The notes below the pieces were generated by a model. That model saw only the letters and a program-made list of their open reading frames with translations, was not told the origin of the DNA and did no database searches. Source: Actinomadura pelletieri DSM 43383 (GTDB taxonomy: Bacteria > Actinomycetota > Actinomycetes > Streptosporangiales > Streptosporangiaceae). Taken from it: a stretch of DNA of 64,000 bases. This document shows positions 21,848-31,363 of this stretch, piece by piece. Position numbers and translations under genes: made by a program. Location of the stretch: positions 744,001 to 808,000 of the forward strand of contig NZ_RBWU01000003.1 of the NCBI RefSeq assembly GCF_003634705.1, written 5' to 3'. How positions within the stretch are numbered: the first letter of the stretch is position 1; every line of letters begins with the position of its first letter.

Positions 21848-23274
21848 GTCAGGTCCGCGACGAGGTCCACGCCGTCGCTCCCGGTGACGCGGGCGGTGAC
21901 GAACTCGCCGGCGGCCGGGGCGGCGCCGCGGACTCGGACCGTCCCGTCCACCTCCGGCGCCTGGTGTTCGGCGCGGCCCTCCGGCTCGCCGTCGTCGGAC
22001 TCGCCCTCCAGCAGAACACGGACGCGCGTGCCGATCCGGTCCTCGGCGCGCTGCGCGGTCAGCTCGTCGGCGAGGCTCGTCAGTTCCTCGACGCGGGCGG
22101 CGACCTCGGCGGGGTCGAGCTTGCCGTCCAGGGTCGCGGCCTCGGTTCCGTCCTCGTCGGAGTAGCCGAACACGCCGACCGCGTCCAGGCGCGCGGCGGA
22201 CAGGAACTCCGCCAGTTCGTCGACGTCGTCCTCGGACTCGCCGGGGAACCCGACGATGAAGTTCGACCGGACGCCGGCGTCCGGGGCGAGCGCGCGGATC
22301 TGGTCGAGCAGGCCCAGGAACCGCTCCCGGTCGCCGAACCGCCGCATCGACCGCAGCACGGGACCGCTCGCGTGCTGGAAGGACAGGTCGAAGTACGGAG
22401 CGACACCGGGCGTGCCGCAGATCGCCTCGATCAGCCCTGGACGCGTCTCGGCGGGCTGGAGGTAGCTGACGCGGACGCGTTCGATGCCGTCGACGGCGGC
22501 GAGTCGCGGCAGCAGCTTCTCCAGCGCCCTCAGATCGCCGAGGTCCTTGCCGTAGGACGTCGAGTTCTCGCTCACCAGCACCAGTTCGCGGACGCCGTGC
22601 CCGGCGAGCCACCGAGCCTCCTCCAGCACCTCCTCCGGTGGCCGCGACACGTACGCGCCGCGGAACGCCGGGATGGCGCAGAACGCGCAGCGCCGGTCGC
22701 AGCCGGACGCCAGCTTCAGCGGCGCGACCGGACCGCCGCCGAGCCGCCGGCGCAGCACCCTCGGCCCGGACGCCGGTGCCAGCCCGTCCGGAAGGTCGTC
22801 CGGCGCGGAACGTCCCTCGAACGAGGCGTGGCCCGGGGTCGCGACACCGGACGCGGAACGCTCGACCGGGGAGATCGGTAGCAGGGTCCGGCGGTCGCGC
22901 GGGACGTGCGCGTCGCGCCGGCGTCCCGCCATGACGTCGTCGAGCCGGTCACCGATGCCCGCGTAGTCGTCGAAGCTCAGGATCGCGTCGGCCTCCGGCA
23001 GCGCCTCCGCCAGTTCCCTGCCGTACCGCTCGGCCATGCAGCCCGCCGCGACGACCTTCGCGCCGGAGTCGTGCGCGGCGAGCAGCGTGTCGATGGAGTC
23101 CTTCTTGGCGGCCTCGATGAACCCGCAGGTGTTGACGACGACCACGTCCGCGCCGTCCGCGCCGTCGGCCAGGTCCCAGCCCGCGTCCTCGATGCGCGCG
23201 GCGAGCTCCTCGGAATCGACCTCGTTGCGTGCGCAGCCGAGCGTGATGAGCGAAACCTTACGGCGAGTGGACAT
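21844..23274 (-). CDS. rimO: Ribosomal protein S12 methylthiotransferase
   Basis: 476-residue radical-SAM enzyme that methylthiolates an Asp of ribosomal protein S12. The N-terminal MTTase domain has three cluster cysteines (LGCARN, NTCGF, AGCMAE). The radical-SAM motif CDRRCAFC is near residue 190, and the C-terminus is a TRAM domain. An inserted Ser/Pro-rich stretch lies at about residues 125-175. Start is the ATG at 23274. Confidence 0.95.
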   Translation of the reverse strand: MSTRRKVSLITLGCARNEVDSEELAARIEDAGWDLADGADGADVVVVNTCGFIEAAKKDSIDTLLAAHDSGAKVVAAGCMAERYGRELAEALPEADAILSFDDYAGIGDRLDDVMAGRRRDAHVPRDRRTLLPISPVERSASGVATPGHASFEGRSAPDDLPDGLAPASGPRVLRRRLGGGPVAPLKLASGCDRRCAFCAIPAFRGAYVSRPPEEVLEEARWLAGHGVRELVLVSENSTSYGKDLGDLRALEKLLPRLAAVDGIERVRVSYLQPAETRPGLIEAICGTPGVAPYFDLSFQHASGPVLRSMRRFGDRERFLGLLDQIRALAPDAGVRSNFIVGFPGESEDDVDELAEFLSAARLDAVGVFGYSDEDGTEAATLDGKLDPAEVAARVEELTSLADELTAQRAEDRIGTRVRVLLEGESDDGEPEGRAEHQAPEVDGTVRVRGAAPAAGEFVTARVTGSDGVDLVADLT

Positions 23275-23326
23275 CCCCCTAAGGTAATGGCCCCGGGCTC
23301 TCTTGCAGACCAGCGCCCTCGCCCGT

Positions 23327-23359
23327 CGGGCGGGTCGTCGCGGACGGGACGACCGCCCG
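23327..23359 (-). terminator. Hairpin after the rodZ-like gene
   Basis: A 12-13-bp stem with a one-base bulge (23327-23339 with 23348-23359) just past the rodZ-like stop on the minus strand. Confidence 0.55.
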
Positions 23360-23367
23360 CGCCTCGG

Positions 23368-24123
23368 TCAGGCGGTCTCGGGGTCGTCCCGGTCGAAGCT
23401 CAGCCGCTGGACGCCCTTGCCCTTGCCGGGTGAGCCGAGGTCCTTGCCGTTGACGGTCAGGTCGACGCTGCCGCCGACGCCGATCACGAGCTTGACCTTC
23501 TTCTTGGCGGTGAAGTCCTTCTGGTCGCCCTTGCGGAGCATGCCGCTGAACAGCGTTCTACCGTCGTCACCGCGAACGTTCAGCCAGGTCGTGAACTTGG
23601 CCTCGACCCGCACCTCGACCTTGGTGCGCGGCGCGACCGCGACGGGGGCGCCGCTCTTCGGCGGCGCGGTCGTGGCGGGCGCCGACGTCGTCGGCGCGGG
23701 CGTCCCGGCGACCTGCCGCGCGGTGCGCTGCTCGGGCCCACCGCCCTGCCCGACCACATGGAAGACCCCGTAGATCACCACCGCGGCGAGGGCCAGGGCC
23801 ATCGCGGCGCTCCAGTTCGGCGACCTGCGCTCGCGGAACGCGACGGGCTGCTCCGGCTCGAACGCCGACACGGCCGAGACGGGCTGCGGCGCGCCGCCGT
23901 GCGTCGCGTCGAACTCGGCGACGAGAGGCTCCGGGTCGATGCCGATGACACGGCTGATGCTGCGAATATGCCCGCGGGCGTAGAAATTGCCGCCGCAGGC
24001 GGCGAAATCGTCGGCCTCGATGCCGCGGATCACCGTTTCGCGTATCCGCGTCTGGAGACTCACCTGTGTCACCGAGAGACCTGCCCGCTGACGCTCCTCC
24101 GCCAAGGTCTCACCGATGCTCAC
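23368..24123 (-). CDS. RodZ-like helix-turn-helix membrane protein (DUF4115)
   Basis: 251-residue protein with an N-terminal XRE-like HTH (residues 2-70), an Ala/Pro linker, one transmembrane helix (about 104-124), a Pro/Ala/Thr-rich spacer and an extracellular DUF4115 beta domain. This is the RodZ layout, linked to cell-shape scaffolding. Start is the GTG at 24123, with GGGAGG 6 bases upstream; the longer reading frame before it lacks a ribosome site. It lies between ftsK and rimO, a usual actinobacterial context. Confidence 0.85.
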   Translation of the reverse strand: MSIGETLAEERQRAGLSVTQVSLQTRIRETVIRGIEADDFAACGGNFYARGHIRSISRVIGIDPEPLVAEFDATHGGAPQPVSAVSAFEPEQPVAFRERRSPNWSAAMALALAAVVIYGVFHVVGQGGGPEQRTARQVAGTPAPTTSAPATTAPPKSGAPVAVAPRTKVEVRVEAKFTTWLNVRGDDGRTLFSGMLRKGDQKDFTAKKKVKLVIGVGGSVDLTVNGKDLGSPGKGKGVQRLSFDRDDPETA

Positions 24124-24261
24124 GCCGGGCCTCCCTTGAGGGCACTCGTCGCCGATCTCCTGCTCCACCAGTCTAGAAACGGCAATGCCCTCAGTGCGAC
24201 AGCCAACACGTTCGAAACAGGGCAAGATTTCGCATCATTCCGCAATGCCCCGCCCCGTTCG

Positions 24262-24293
24262 GGCCCGTCCGAACGGGCACGTTCGGACGGGCC
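24262..24293 (-). terminator. ftsK terminator
   Basis: Perfect 13-bp stem (24262-24274 with 24281-24293) around a 6-base loop, 6 bases past the ftsK stop. Confidence 0.75.
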
Positions 24294-24299
24294 GCCGGT

Positions 24300-26990
24300 T
24301 CAGGCCTCGCCGCGCAGTTCCGCGAGCACCCCGGGGAGGTCGTCCGGCTTGGTCAGCACGTCCCGTGCCTTGGAGCCCTCGCTGGGCCCGACGATGTCGC
24401 GGCTCTCCATCAGGTCCATGAGACGGCCCGCCTTGGCGAACCCGACGCGGAGCTTGCGCTGGAGCATCGACGTCGAGCCGAACTGGGTGGACACGACCAG
24501 CTCGATGGCCTGGACGAGCAGGTCCATGTCGTCGCCGATCTCCTCGTCGATCTCCTTCTTCGGCCCGGCGGCGGCGCCGACGTCCTCCCGGTAGTTCGCC
24601 TCCATCTGCTTCTTGCAGTGGTCGACGATGCCGTGGATCTCCTTCTCCGCCACATAGGCGTTCTGGATCCGCATCGGCTTGCTCGCGCCCATCGGCAGGA
24701 ACAGCGCGTCGCCCTGCCCGACGAGCTTCTCGGCGCCCGGCTGGTCGAGGATGACCCGGCTGTCGGCCAGCGACGAGGTCGCGAACGCCAGCCGGGACGG
24801 CACGTTCGCCTTGATGAGCCCGGTCACCACGTCCACCGACGGGCGCTGCGTCGCCAGCACCAGATGGATCCCGGCCGCACGCGCGAGCTGGGTGATGCGC
24901 ACGACCGAGTCCTCGACGTCGCGGGGCGCGACCATCATCAGGTCGGCCAGCTCGTCCACGATGACCAGCATGTACGGGTACGGGGTGTACACCCGTTCGC
25001 TGCCCGGCGGCGGCTTCAGCTTCCCGGCCTTGACGGCCTTGTTGAAGTCGTCGATGTGCCGGTAGCCCGACGCCGCCAGGTCGTCGTAACGGCGGTCCAT
25101 CTCACCGACGACCCAGTCCAGTGCTTCGGCCGCCTTCTTCGGGTTGGTGATGATCGGCGTGATCAGGTGTGGGATGCCCTGGTACATCGTCAACTCGACC
25201 CGCTTGGGATCGACGAGGATCATGCGCACCTCGTCGGGCGTCGCGCGCATCAGCACGGACGTGATGAGCCCGTTGATGCACGTCGACTTGCCCGCCCCGG
25301 TGGCCCCCGCGATGAGGATGTGCGGCATCTTCGCCAGGTTCGCCACGACGGTGCGTCCCTCGACGTCCTTGCCGAGCCCGACGATCATCGGATGGTGCTC
25401 GTTGGTCGCGGCGGGCGAGCGGAGCACGTCACCGAGGCTGACGATGTCCTTGTCGGTGTTGGGGATCTCCACCCCGATCGCGGACTTGCCGGGGATCGGG
25501 GAGATGATCCGCACGTCCGCGCTCTTCACCGCGTAGGCGATGTTCTTGGTCAGCGCGATGACCTTCTCGACCTTCACCGCCGGGCCCAGTTCGATCTCGT
25601 ACCGGGTGATCGTCGGGCCGCGGGTGAACCCGGTCACCTGCGCGTCGATGTCGAACTGCTCCAGCACCCCGGTGAGCGCGTTGACGACCGTGTCGTTGGC
25701 CTTGGTGCGGGGCTTGGCGACACTGCCGGGCCGCAGCGCCGACGGGTCGGGCAGGACGTAGATCTCACCGGACGACGACAGCGGCAACTGCTCGGAGCTG
25801 CGCGGCGCGGGCGTCGGGTCCGGGACGTCGGTCGTCCGCGTCGCGGACGCGCCCGCGACGAGTTCGTCCTGGATGGTGGGGTCGTCGTGATCGGCGATGT
25901 CGGCGCGGTCGTCGTGCGGGTCCGGGGCGTCCGGCGGCGCCTCCTCGTCGACCGGCGGCGCGGGCGGGGGGACGTCGGCCTGGAACGGGTCCGCCTCGAA
26001 GAGGTCGTCGGCCAGTTCGCGCCGAGGGCGGGCGGCCTTCTTCGGGGCATCCTCCAGCAACGGGGAGTCGTACGGCCGGGAGTGCTCACCGACCTCCAAC
26101 TCGTCGCCGTCGCCGCTCTCGGGCTTCTTCCGGCGGCGGCGCTTCTTCGGCGCGGCGTCGTCCCCGGCGGCGTCCTTGTCCTTGTCGTCCGCGGCCGGCC
26201 GCGGGGTGCGGCCCTGCAATGTCGCCACGGCCCAGAGTTCGGAGACCCGCTCGGGCACCCGGTTGATCGGTGTCGCGGTCACGACCAGCACCCCGAAGCC
26301 GGACAGGAGCAGCAGCAGCGGGACCGCCACCCATCCGCTCAGCGCCGCCTCCAGCGGGGCCGACACGACCCAGCCGACGACGCCGCCCGACGCTCGGACG
26401 CCGTCCATGTCCTTGGCGGGCGAGGGGACGCCCGCCGCGATGTGCAGGATGCCGAGCACGCCGACCCCGAGGGCGGTCATGCCGATGACGACGCGTCCGG
26501 TGTCCTCGTGCTGCTCGGGGTGGCGCAGCGTCCGCCACGCCAGCAGGGCCAGCAGGACGGGCAGCGCCATCGCGGGCAGCCCGAGACCGCCCCGCACGAC
26601 CTTCTCCAGCGCGATCGTGACGACGCCCTCCGGGCGGAACCAGGTGACCGAGGCCAGCACGATGGACGAGCCGAGCAGGGCGAGCCCGAGCCCGTCGCGC
26701 CGGTGTTCGGGGTCGAGGTTGCGGGCGCCCTGCCCGTAGGCGCGGAAGATCGAGCCGACCGCGACGGCCGCGAGCAGGTACAGCTTGAACAGCAGCTTGA
26801 AGAACCCGAGGACCGTCTGGGAGATCGGGTCGGGCTTCTGCGGGGCACGCCCCCGACCCGAACCGCGGCCCCCCTTGGGACCGCCGCTGGAGCGCTTCCG
26901 GGGGGACGACCCTGCGGGCTTACGAGCCGTGTTGCCCCCCGCACGCGAAGAGGTTCTCGCACCCCCAGACGCACGTGTGGCCATGGTCAT
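24300..26990 (-). CDS. ftsK: DNA translocase FtsK/SpoIIIE
   Basis: About 896-residue membrane-anchored ATPase that pumps chromosomal DNA through the division or sporulation septum. A basic Ser/Gly-rich start leads to four transmembrane helices (about residues 60-220), a charged linker, then the RecA-like motor with Walker A GATGAGKST near residue 560 and Walker B LVIVDELADLMM. The C-terminal gamma winged helix (LLVQAIELVVSTQFGSTSML...) reads DNA polarity sequences. The start is uncertain: ATG 26990 and 26984 and TTG 27002 are in frame and none has a strong ribosome site. Confidence 0.95.
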   Translation of the reverse strand: MTMATRASGGARTSSRAGGNTARKPAGSSPRKRSSGGPKGGRGSGRGRAPQKPDPISQTVLGFFKLLFKLYLLAAVAVGSIFRAYGQGARNLDPEHRRDGLGLALLGSSIVLASVTWFRPEGVVTIALEKVVRGGLGLPAMALPVLLALLAWRTLRHPEQHEDTGRVVIGMTALGVGVLGILHIAAGVPSPAKDMDGVRASGGVVGWVVSAPLEAALSGWVAVPLLLLLSGFGVLVVTATPINRVPERVSELWAVATLQGRTPRPAADDKDKDAAGDDAAPKKRRRRKKPESGDGDELEVGEHSRPYDSPLLEDAPKKAARPRRELADDLFEADPFQADVPPPAPPVDEEAPPDAPDPHDDRADIADHDDPTIQDELVAGASATRTTDVPDPTPAPRSSEQLPLSSSGEIYVLPDPSALRPGSVAKPRTKANDTVVNALTGVLEQFDIDAQVTGFTRGPTITRYEIELGPAVKVEKVIALTKNIAYAVKSADVRIISPIPGKSAIGVEIPNTDKDIVSLGDVLRSPAATNEHHPMIVGLGKDVEGRTVVANLAKMPHILIAGATGAGKSTCINGLITSVLMRATPDEVRMILVDPKRVELTMYQGIPHLITPIITNPKKAAEALDWVVGEMDRRYDDLAASGYRHIDDFNKAVKAGKLKPPPGSERVYTPYPYMLVIVDELADLMMVAPRDVEDSVVRITQLARAAGIHLVLATQRPSVDVVTGLIKANVPSRLAFATSSLADSRVILDQPGAEKLVGQGDALFLPMGASKPMRIQNAYVAEKEIHGIVDHCKKQMEANYREDVGAAAGPKKEIDEEIGDDMDLLVQAIELVVSTQFGSTSMLQRKLRVGFAKAGRLMDLMESRDIVGPSEGSKARDVLTKPDDLPGVLAELRGEA

Positions 26991-27024
26991 GAGAGTAACC
27001 AAGGACCCAAGAGGTTCCAGGGAT

Positions 27025-27055
27025 GCGGGCGGGGCGTGTTGACACGTCCGCCCGC
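27025..27055 (-). terminator. Hairpin between rnj and ftsK
   Basis: Near-perfect stem of 12-13 bp (27025-27038 with 27043-27055) around TTGA, 22 bases past the RNase J stop. Confidence 0.65.
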
Positions 27056-27077
27056 GTCCCGTCGGAACCGTGGACCG

Positions 27078-28763
27078 CTACACCTCGACGACCACGGGAA
27101 CGATCATCGGGCGGCGGCGGTAGTTGTCGCTCACCCACTTGCCGACCGTACGGCGGATGAGCTGGCTGATCTGGTGCAGGTCGTTGACGCCGTCGCCGGC
27201 GGCATCCCGCAGCACGCCCTCGATCCGCTCGATGACCTCTTCGAAGTCCTCGTTGACGATGCCGGCGCCGCGGGCGTGCACCTCCGGTCCGGCGACGACC
27301 TTGCCGGACGTGGAGTCGATGCCGACGACGATGGACACGAAGCCCTCCTCGCCGAGGATGCGCCGGTCCTTCAGCGACGTCTCGGTGACCTCCCCGACCG
27401 AGAGGCCGTCGACGTACACGTATCCGGCGGGCACCGCTCCGACGATCTTGGCGCGGCCGTCGACGAGGTCGACGACGACGCCGTCCTCGGCGATGACGAT
27501 GCCTTCCTCGGGGACGCCGGTCAGCGCGGCGAGCTTGGCGTGGGCGCGCAGATGCCGCCACTCGCCGTGGATCGGCACGAAGTTGGCCGGTTTCGTCACG
27601 TTCAGCACGTACAGCAGCTCGCCCGCGGGCGCGTGCCCGGACACGTGCACGAGCGCGTTGGCCTTGTGCACGACGCGGGCGCCCCACCGGGTGAGGCCGT
27701 TGATGACGCGGTTGACCGCGTTCTCGTTGCCGGGGATCAGCGAGGACGCCAGGATCACGGTGTCGCGTTCGGTGATCCGGATGGAGTGGTCGCGGTTCGC
27801 CATCCGCGACAGCGCCGACATCGGCTCGCCCTGCGACCCGGTGCACACCAGCACCAGCCGGTCGCCGGGGATGTCGTCCAGCTCCTTCTGGTCGACCATG
27901 ATGCCGTCGGGGACGTCGAGGTAGCCGAGTTCGCGCGCCACGCCCATGTTGCGGACCATCGATCGTCCGACGAAGCAGACCTTGCGGCCGTTGGCGACCG
28001 CGGCGTCGAGGACCTGCTGGACGCGGTGGACGTGCGAGGCGAAGCAGGCGACGATGAGCCGTTCCTGCGCGGTGCGGAACACCTCGTCCACGACCGGGCC
28101 GATGGTGCGCTCGCTGGTGACGAAGCCGGGCACCTCGGCGTTGGTCGAGTCGGACATCAGCAGGTCGACGCCCTCGGCGCCGAGCCGCGCGAAGCCGGGC
28201 AGGTCGGTGAGCCGTCCGTCCAGCGGAAGCTGGTCCATCTTGAAGTCGCCGGTGTGCAGGACGAGCCCGGCGGACGTGCGGACGGCGACGGCGAGCGCGT
28301 CGGGGATCGAGTGGTTGACGGCGAGGAACTCGCAGTCGAACGGTCCGAAGCTCCGGCGCTCGCCCTCCACGACCATGTCGGTGACGGGTTTGATGCGGTG
28401 CTCGGCGAGCTTGGCCTCCAGCAGCGCGAGCGTCAGTTTCGAGCCGACCAGCGGGATGTCGCGGCGCTCCCGCAGCAGGTACGGGACGGCGCCGATGTGG
28501 TCCTCGTGGCCGTGGGTGAGGATGACGGCCTCGATGTCGTCGAGCCGATCCCTGATGTACTCGAAGTCGGGCAGTATCAGGTCGATTCCGGGCTGCTCGG
28601 TCTCGGGGAACAGGACGCCGCAGTCGATGACGAGCAGGCGACCGCCGTGCTCGAACACCGTCATGTTGCGACCGATCTCCCCGAGCCCGCCGAGCGCGAC
28701 GATGCGCAGGCCCCCCTCGGGCGGCTCGGGCGGGTCCGAGAGCTCCGGGTGAGGATGACTCAC
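27078..28763 (-). CDS. rnj: Ribonuclease J
   Basis: 561-residue metallo-beta-lactamase/beta-CASP nuclease that matures and degrades RNA, with 5'-3' exo- and endonuclease action. The zinc motif HGHEDH is at residues 84-89, and later metal ligands (HTGDFK, DSTN) and the beta-CASP signature (HVSGHAPAGEL) are present. The GTG start overlaps the dapA stop (GTGA), so the two are translationally coupled. Confidence 0.95.
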   Translation of the reverse strand: MSHPHPELSDPPEPPEGGLRIVALGGLGEIGRNMTVFEHGGRLLVIDCGVLFPETEQPGIDLILPDFEYIRDRLDDIEAVILTHGHEDHIGAVPYLLRERRDIPLVGSKLTLALLEAKLAEHRIKPVTDMVVEGERRSFGPFDCEFLAVNHSIPDALAVAVRTSAGLVLHTGDFKMDQLPLDGRLTDLPGFARLGAEGVDLLMSDSTNAEVPGFVTSERTIGPVVDEVFRTAQERLIVACFASHVHRVQQVLDAAVANGRKVCFVGRSMVRNMGVARELGYLDVPDGIMVDQKELDDIPGDRLVLVCTGSQGEPMSALSRMANRDHSIRITERDTVILASSLIPGNENAVNRVINGLTRWGARVVHKANALVHVSGHAPAGELLYVLNVTKPANFVPIHGEWRHLRAHAKLAALTGVPEEGIVIAEDGVVVDLVDGRAKIVGAVPAGYVYVDGLSVGEVTETSLKDRRILGEEGFVSIVVGIDSTSGKVVAGPEVHARGAGIVNEDFEEVIERIEGVLRDAAGDGVNDLHQISQLIRRTVGKWVSDNYRRRPMIVPVVVEV

Positions 28764-29698
28764 CGGGCGCCCTCCGAGATCGCGACCTCCGGCACTTTGA
28801 CTCCCCCTATCGTCAGGTCTTCACGCAGGCGCGCCGCGAACTCGGGCGTGGCCTCCACGAGCGGCGCGCGGAGCGGGCCGCCTCCGGGGAGACCGAGCAG
28901 GTTCAGCGCTGCCTTGACGGCGATGGCGCCCTGCGTACGGGTCATGATGGCGGCGACCACGGGCAGCAGTCGCCGGTGGATGTCCAGCGCACGCGCGGTC
29001 TCGCCGGCGCGATACGCATCGATCATCTCATGCAGTTCGACGCCGACGACATGTCCGATCACGCTGACGAACCCGGCCGCGCCGACCGACAGCCAGGGCA
29101 GGTTCAGGTTGTCGTCACCGGAGTACCAGACGAGGTCGGTCTCCGCCATGACCATGGACGCGCCGAACAGGTCGCCCTTGGCGTCCTTGACGGCGATGAT
29201 CCGCGGGTGTTCGGCGAGCTGGATGAGCGTGTCGTTCTGGATCGGCACCCCGGCGCGGCCCGGGATGTCGTACAGCATGGCCGGCAGGTCCGTCGCGTCG
29301 GCCACCGCGGTGAAGTGGCGGATGAGGCCTTCCTGCGGAGGTTTGTTGTAGTACGGCGTGACCACCAGCAGTCCGTCCGCGCCCGCGGCCTCGGCCTGCC
29401 GCGCGAGTTTCAGGGTGTGCTCCGTGTGGTTGGTTCCGGCACCGGCGACGACCACGGCGCGGTCGCCGACCGCCTCGATGACCGCGCGCAGAAGCTGCTG
29501 TTTCTCGTCGTCGCTCGTGGTCGGCGACTCGCCCGTGGTCCCGTTGACGACGAGGCCGTCGTGGCGCCGCTCGTCGACCAGATGGGTCGCGAGGCGCGCG
29601 GCGCCGTCATAGTCGACGCCGCCGTCCGGCAGGAACGGGGTGACCATAGCGGTCAGCATCCGCCCGAACGGAGCGTCAGGTGTTGTGCTGGGTGCCAT
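28760..29698 (-). CDS. dapA: 4-hydroxy-tetrahydrodipicolinate synthase
   Basis: 312-residue aldolase-type enzyme joining pyruvate and aspartate semialdehyde at the head of the lysine/diaminopimelate branch. The Schiff-base lysine is Lys171 (RIIAVKDAKGD), the tyrosine is Tyr143 (LYDIPGR), and the GTTGES phosphate-like loop is at residues 53-58. No ribosome site precedes the ATG at 29698, while ATGs 39 and 51 bases downstream are also in frame, so the N-terminus is uncertain by up to 17 residues. A 14-bp palindrome lies 6 bases upstream. Confidence 0.95.
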   Translation of the reverse strand: MAPSTTPDAPFGRMLTAMVTPFLPDGGVDYDGAARLATHLVDERRHDGLVVNGTTGESPTTSDDEKQQLLRAVIEAVGDRAVVVAGAGTNHTEHTLKLARQAEAAGADGLLVVTPYYNKPPQEGLIRHFTAVADATDLPAMLYDIPGRAGVPIQNDTLIQLAEHPRIIAVKDAKGDLFGASMVMAETDLVWYSGDDNLNLPWLSVGAAGFVSVIGHVVGVELHEMIDAYRAGETARALDIHRRLLPVVAAIMTRTQGAIAVKAALNLLGLPGGGPLRAPLVEATPEFAARLREDLTIGGVKVPEVAISEGAR

Positions 29699-29703
29699 GC
29701 ATC

Positions 29704-29717
29704 GAACGGTACCGTTC
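29704..29717. promoter_or_regulatory. 14-bp palindrome before dapA
   Basis: GAACGGTACCGTTC is a perfect palindrome directly in front of dapA, where a repressor would block initiation. It is not a LexA box because the spacing is wrong. No cognate regulator is evident. Confidence 0.4.
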
Positions 29718-29933
29718 CGGCCGTGTCAGGTGGACCCGCAGGTCCCAGTGACCTTCACCCGAAACGGGCGCCGCGCCGGCGCGCGGGCGAAGGAATGTGT
29801 GGAGGAAGCCGCCGCCACACGCTCGGGGGTACGCGTGGCGACGGCTCCATCTCCACATCGTCGCACGCAAATGGGGCGTTACGGGGTCAGTCCGGCCACT
29901 TCCCGGACTCGGTTGGATAACGTGACCCATTGG

Positions 29934-30992
29934 TCATGTTCGTGCACCGGACGCGGCGGTTCGGGGGAGCCAGGCGGCGCGATAGCGCGCCCATTCGTCC
30001 GGCCCGGTGGTCCAGTCCGCGTACACGCCGACGCCGTAGGGACGTTTCGGCGGGCGTTCCAGATCGTCGATGCCGCGTCTGACGCCGCGCAGCGCGACGT
30101 CCAGATCCTCGGCCCAGTGCACCAGGGGACGGTACGTGGGGACGCCGATGAAGACGGTCGTGCGGTCGCCGATGAGCTCCAGCGTCGTGCGGGTGTGCCG
30201 GGCGAAGTGCCATCCGGCCAGCGCTTCGGTCGGCAGCGCCGTGTCATAGGTCATGATCGCGACCTGGTCGGCGAGGTCCGCGACGGCGCGCAGAAAGTCG
30301 CCGTTCGGACGCGGCGGCTCGTGGTACCTGCCGCCGCGCGGCAGCAGGGCCTTGTAGACGGGTTGGGCGGTCTCCACCAGCGTCGCCTGCTCCAGCGCCA
30401 CCGACAGCAGCCGTCCCCGGGACCGGGTGAGCTCGCGGGTCTGCCGCATGAGCGTCATGAACGCGGCGTCGTCGGGGTAGATCGGTTCGAAGTCGTAGTG
30501 GATGCCGTCGAACCCGAGGTCGAGGAAGGCCGCGTCGGTCTTGAGCACCCGCGCGCGGACCTTCGGGTCGTCCAGTTCGATGACGCCGTCGCCGTCCACG
30601 ATCCGGATCTGTCCGAGATACGCCTGGGCGCGCACGCCGGGCGCGTACCTGCGGACGGCCTCGATCAACTGCCGCGCGTAGCGGTACTTGTGCGGTGGCA
30701 CCGTCCCGTCGGCCTCGAACGGCCCGGTGTGGAAGTACACGTCGGTGATGCGGTTGCGGCGTAGCCGTTCCCCGAGTTCGCGGTACTCGGCGTCGGTGTG
30801 CGGCTCGCCCACCCACTGGTGCCGGGCCCACAGGGCGTTCACCTCGGTGCCGCGCGCCTCCGGCTCCTGCTGCCACCACACCCACGCCCCGGCGAACGCG
30901 AGCGCGACGAGCCCGAGCACGTAGGCCACGGTCCAGCCCGTCCAGCGCAGGATTCTGCCCGGCATCCCACGAACCCGCCCGCTCTTCGCCAT
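29934..30992 (-). CDS. Membrane-anchored glycosyl-hydrolase-like protein
   Basis: 352-residue protein with a basic N-terminus, one transmembrane or signal-anchor helix (about residues 14-36) and an extracytoplasmic TIM-barrel-like domain. FDGIHYDFEPIYPDD and ADQVAIMTYDTALPT resemble the DGxxxDxE catalytic strand and the MxYD strand of GH18-type chitinase folds. Here the first motif is DGIHYDFEP, so a catalytic Glu could be present. Function inferred only at fold level. The start at 30992 is chosen for the anchor; the frame continues upstream without a signal. Confidence 0.6.
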   Translation of the reverse strand: MAKSGRVRGMPGRILRWTGWTVAYVLGLVALAFAGAWVWWQQEPEARGTEVNALWARHQWVGEPHTDAEYRELGERLRRNRITDVYFHTGPFEADGTVPPHKYRYARQLIEAVRRYAPGVRAQAYLGQIRIVDGDGVIELDDPKVRARVLKTDAAFLDLGFDGIHYDFEPIYPDDAAFMTLMRQTRELTRSRGRLLSVALEQATLVETAQPVYKALLPRGGRYHEPPRPNGDFLRAVADLADQVAIMTYDTALPTEALAGWHFARHTRTTLELIGDRTTVFIGVPTYRPLVHWAEDLDVALRGVRRGIDDLERPPKRPYGVGVYADWTTGPDEWARYRAAWLPRTAASGART

Positions 30993-31186
30993 CCCGCAAT
31001 GATCCCGGATCGAACGGGCGAAGCGGACGCGTCGCACCGTGTTCGGCCCTCGCCCGGCCCTTCCGCCGCCCATGGAACGATCATGATTGGGATGTGATCG
31101 CGCGCCGCGCGCCACGACGGTTGACATCGGGGGAACCCTGTGATGACAGAGGTCCAACCGTCCATCGGGATGGAGGTCGAACCGAC

Positions 31187-31363
31187 ATGCGAGTACGACC
31201 GGATCAGGCCGAACCACGACCGCTGATCAGCACCCGTGCCCTTGTGATCATCCTGACGGCGGTCGGCGCCGCCGTCCTCGCCGCCCTGGCCCCGCGGGCG
31301 GCGATTCCGATCGGGGTGGGCGTCGGGGTCGTCACGCTCCTCGCCCAGATCGTCCGGGACTGA
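31187..31363 (+). CDS. Small membrane protein, unknown function
   Basis: 58-residue protein. A short polar N-terminus leads to hydrophobic TRALVIILTAVGAAVLAALA, then a second hydrophobic stretch ending AQIVRD: two short transmembrane segments. The ATG has GGAGG 9 bases upstream. Its end overlaps the convergent DMT transporter gene by 32 bases. No family recognised. Confidence 0.6.
   Translation: MRVRPDQAEPRPLISTRALVIILTAVGAAVLAALAPRAAIPIGVGVGVVTLLAQIVRD

Noticed and set aside
24618..29351. A 1577-codon open frame on the plus strand
   Set aside because: It runs antisense to ftsK, rnj and dapA. Its composition (Asp/Arg/His/Val-rich, no domains) is the usual third-position GC shadow.
29703..29718. 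LexA box before dapA
   Set aside because: Arms TCGAAC and GTTC are separated by six bases instead of four, and the site is better explained as a 14-bp palindrome.
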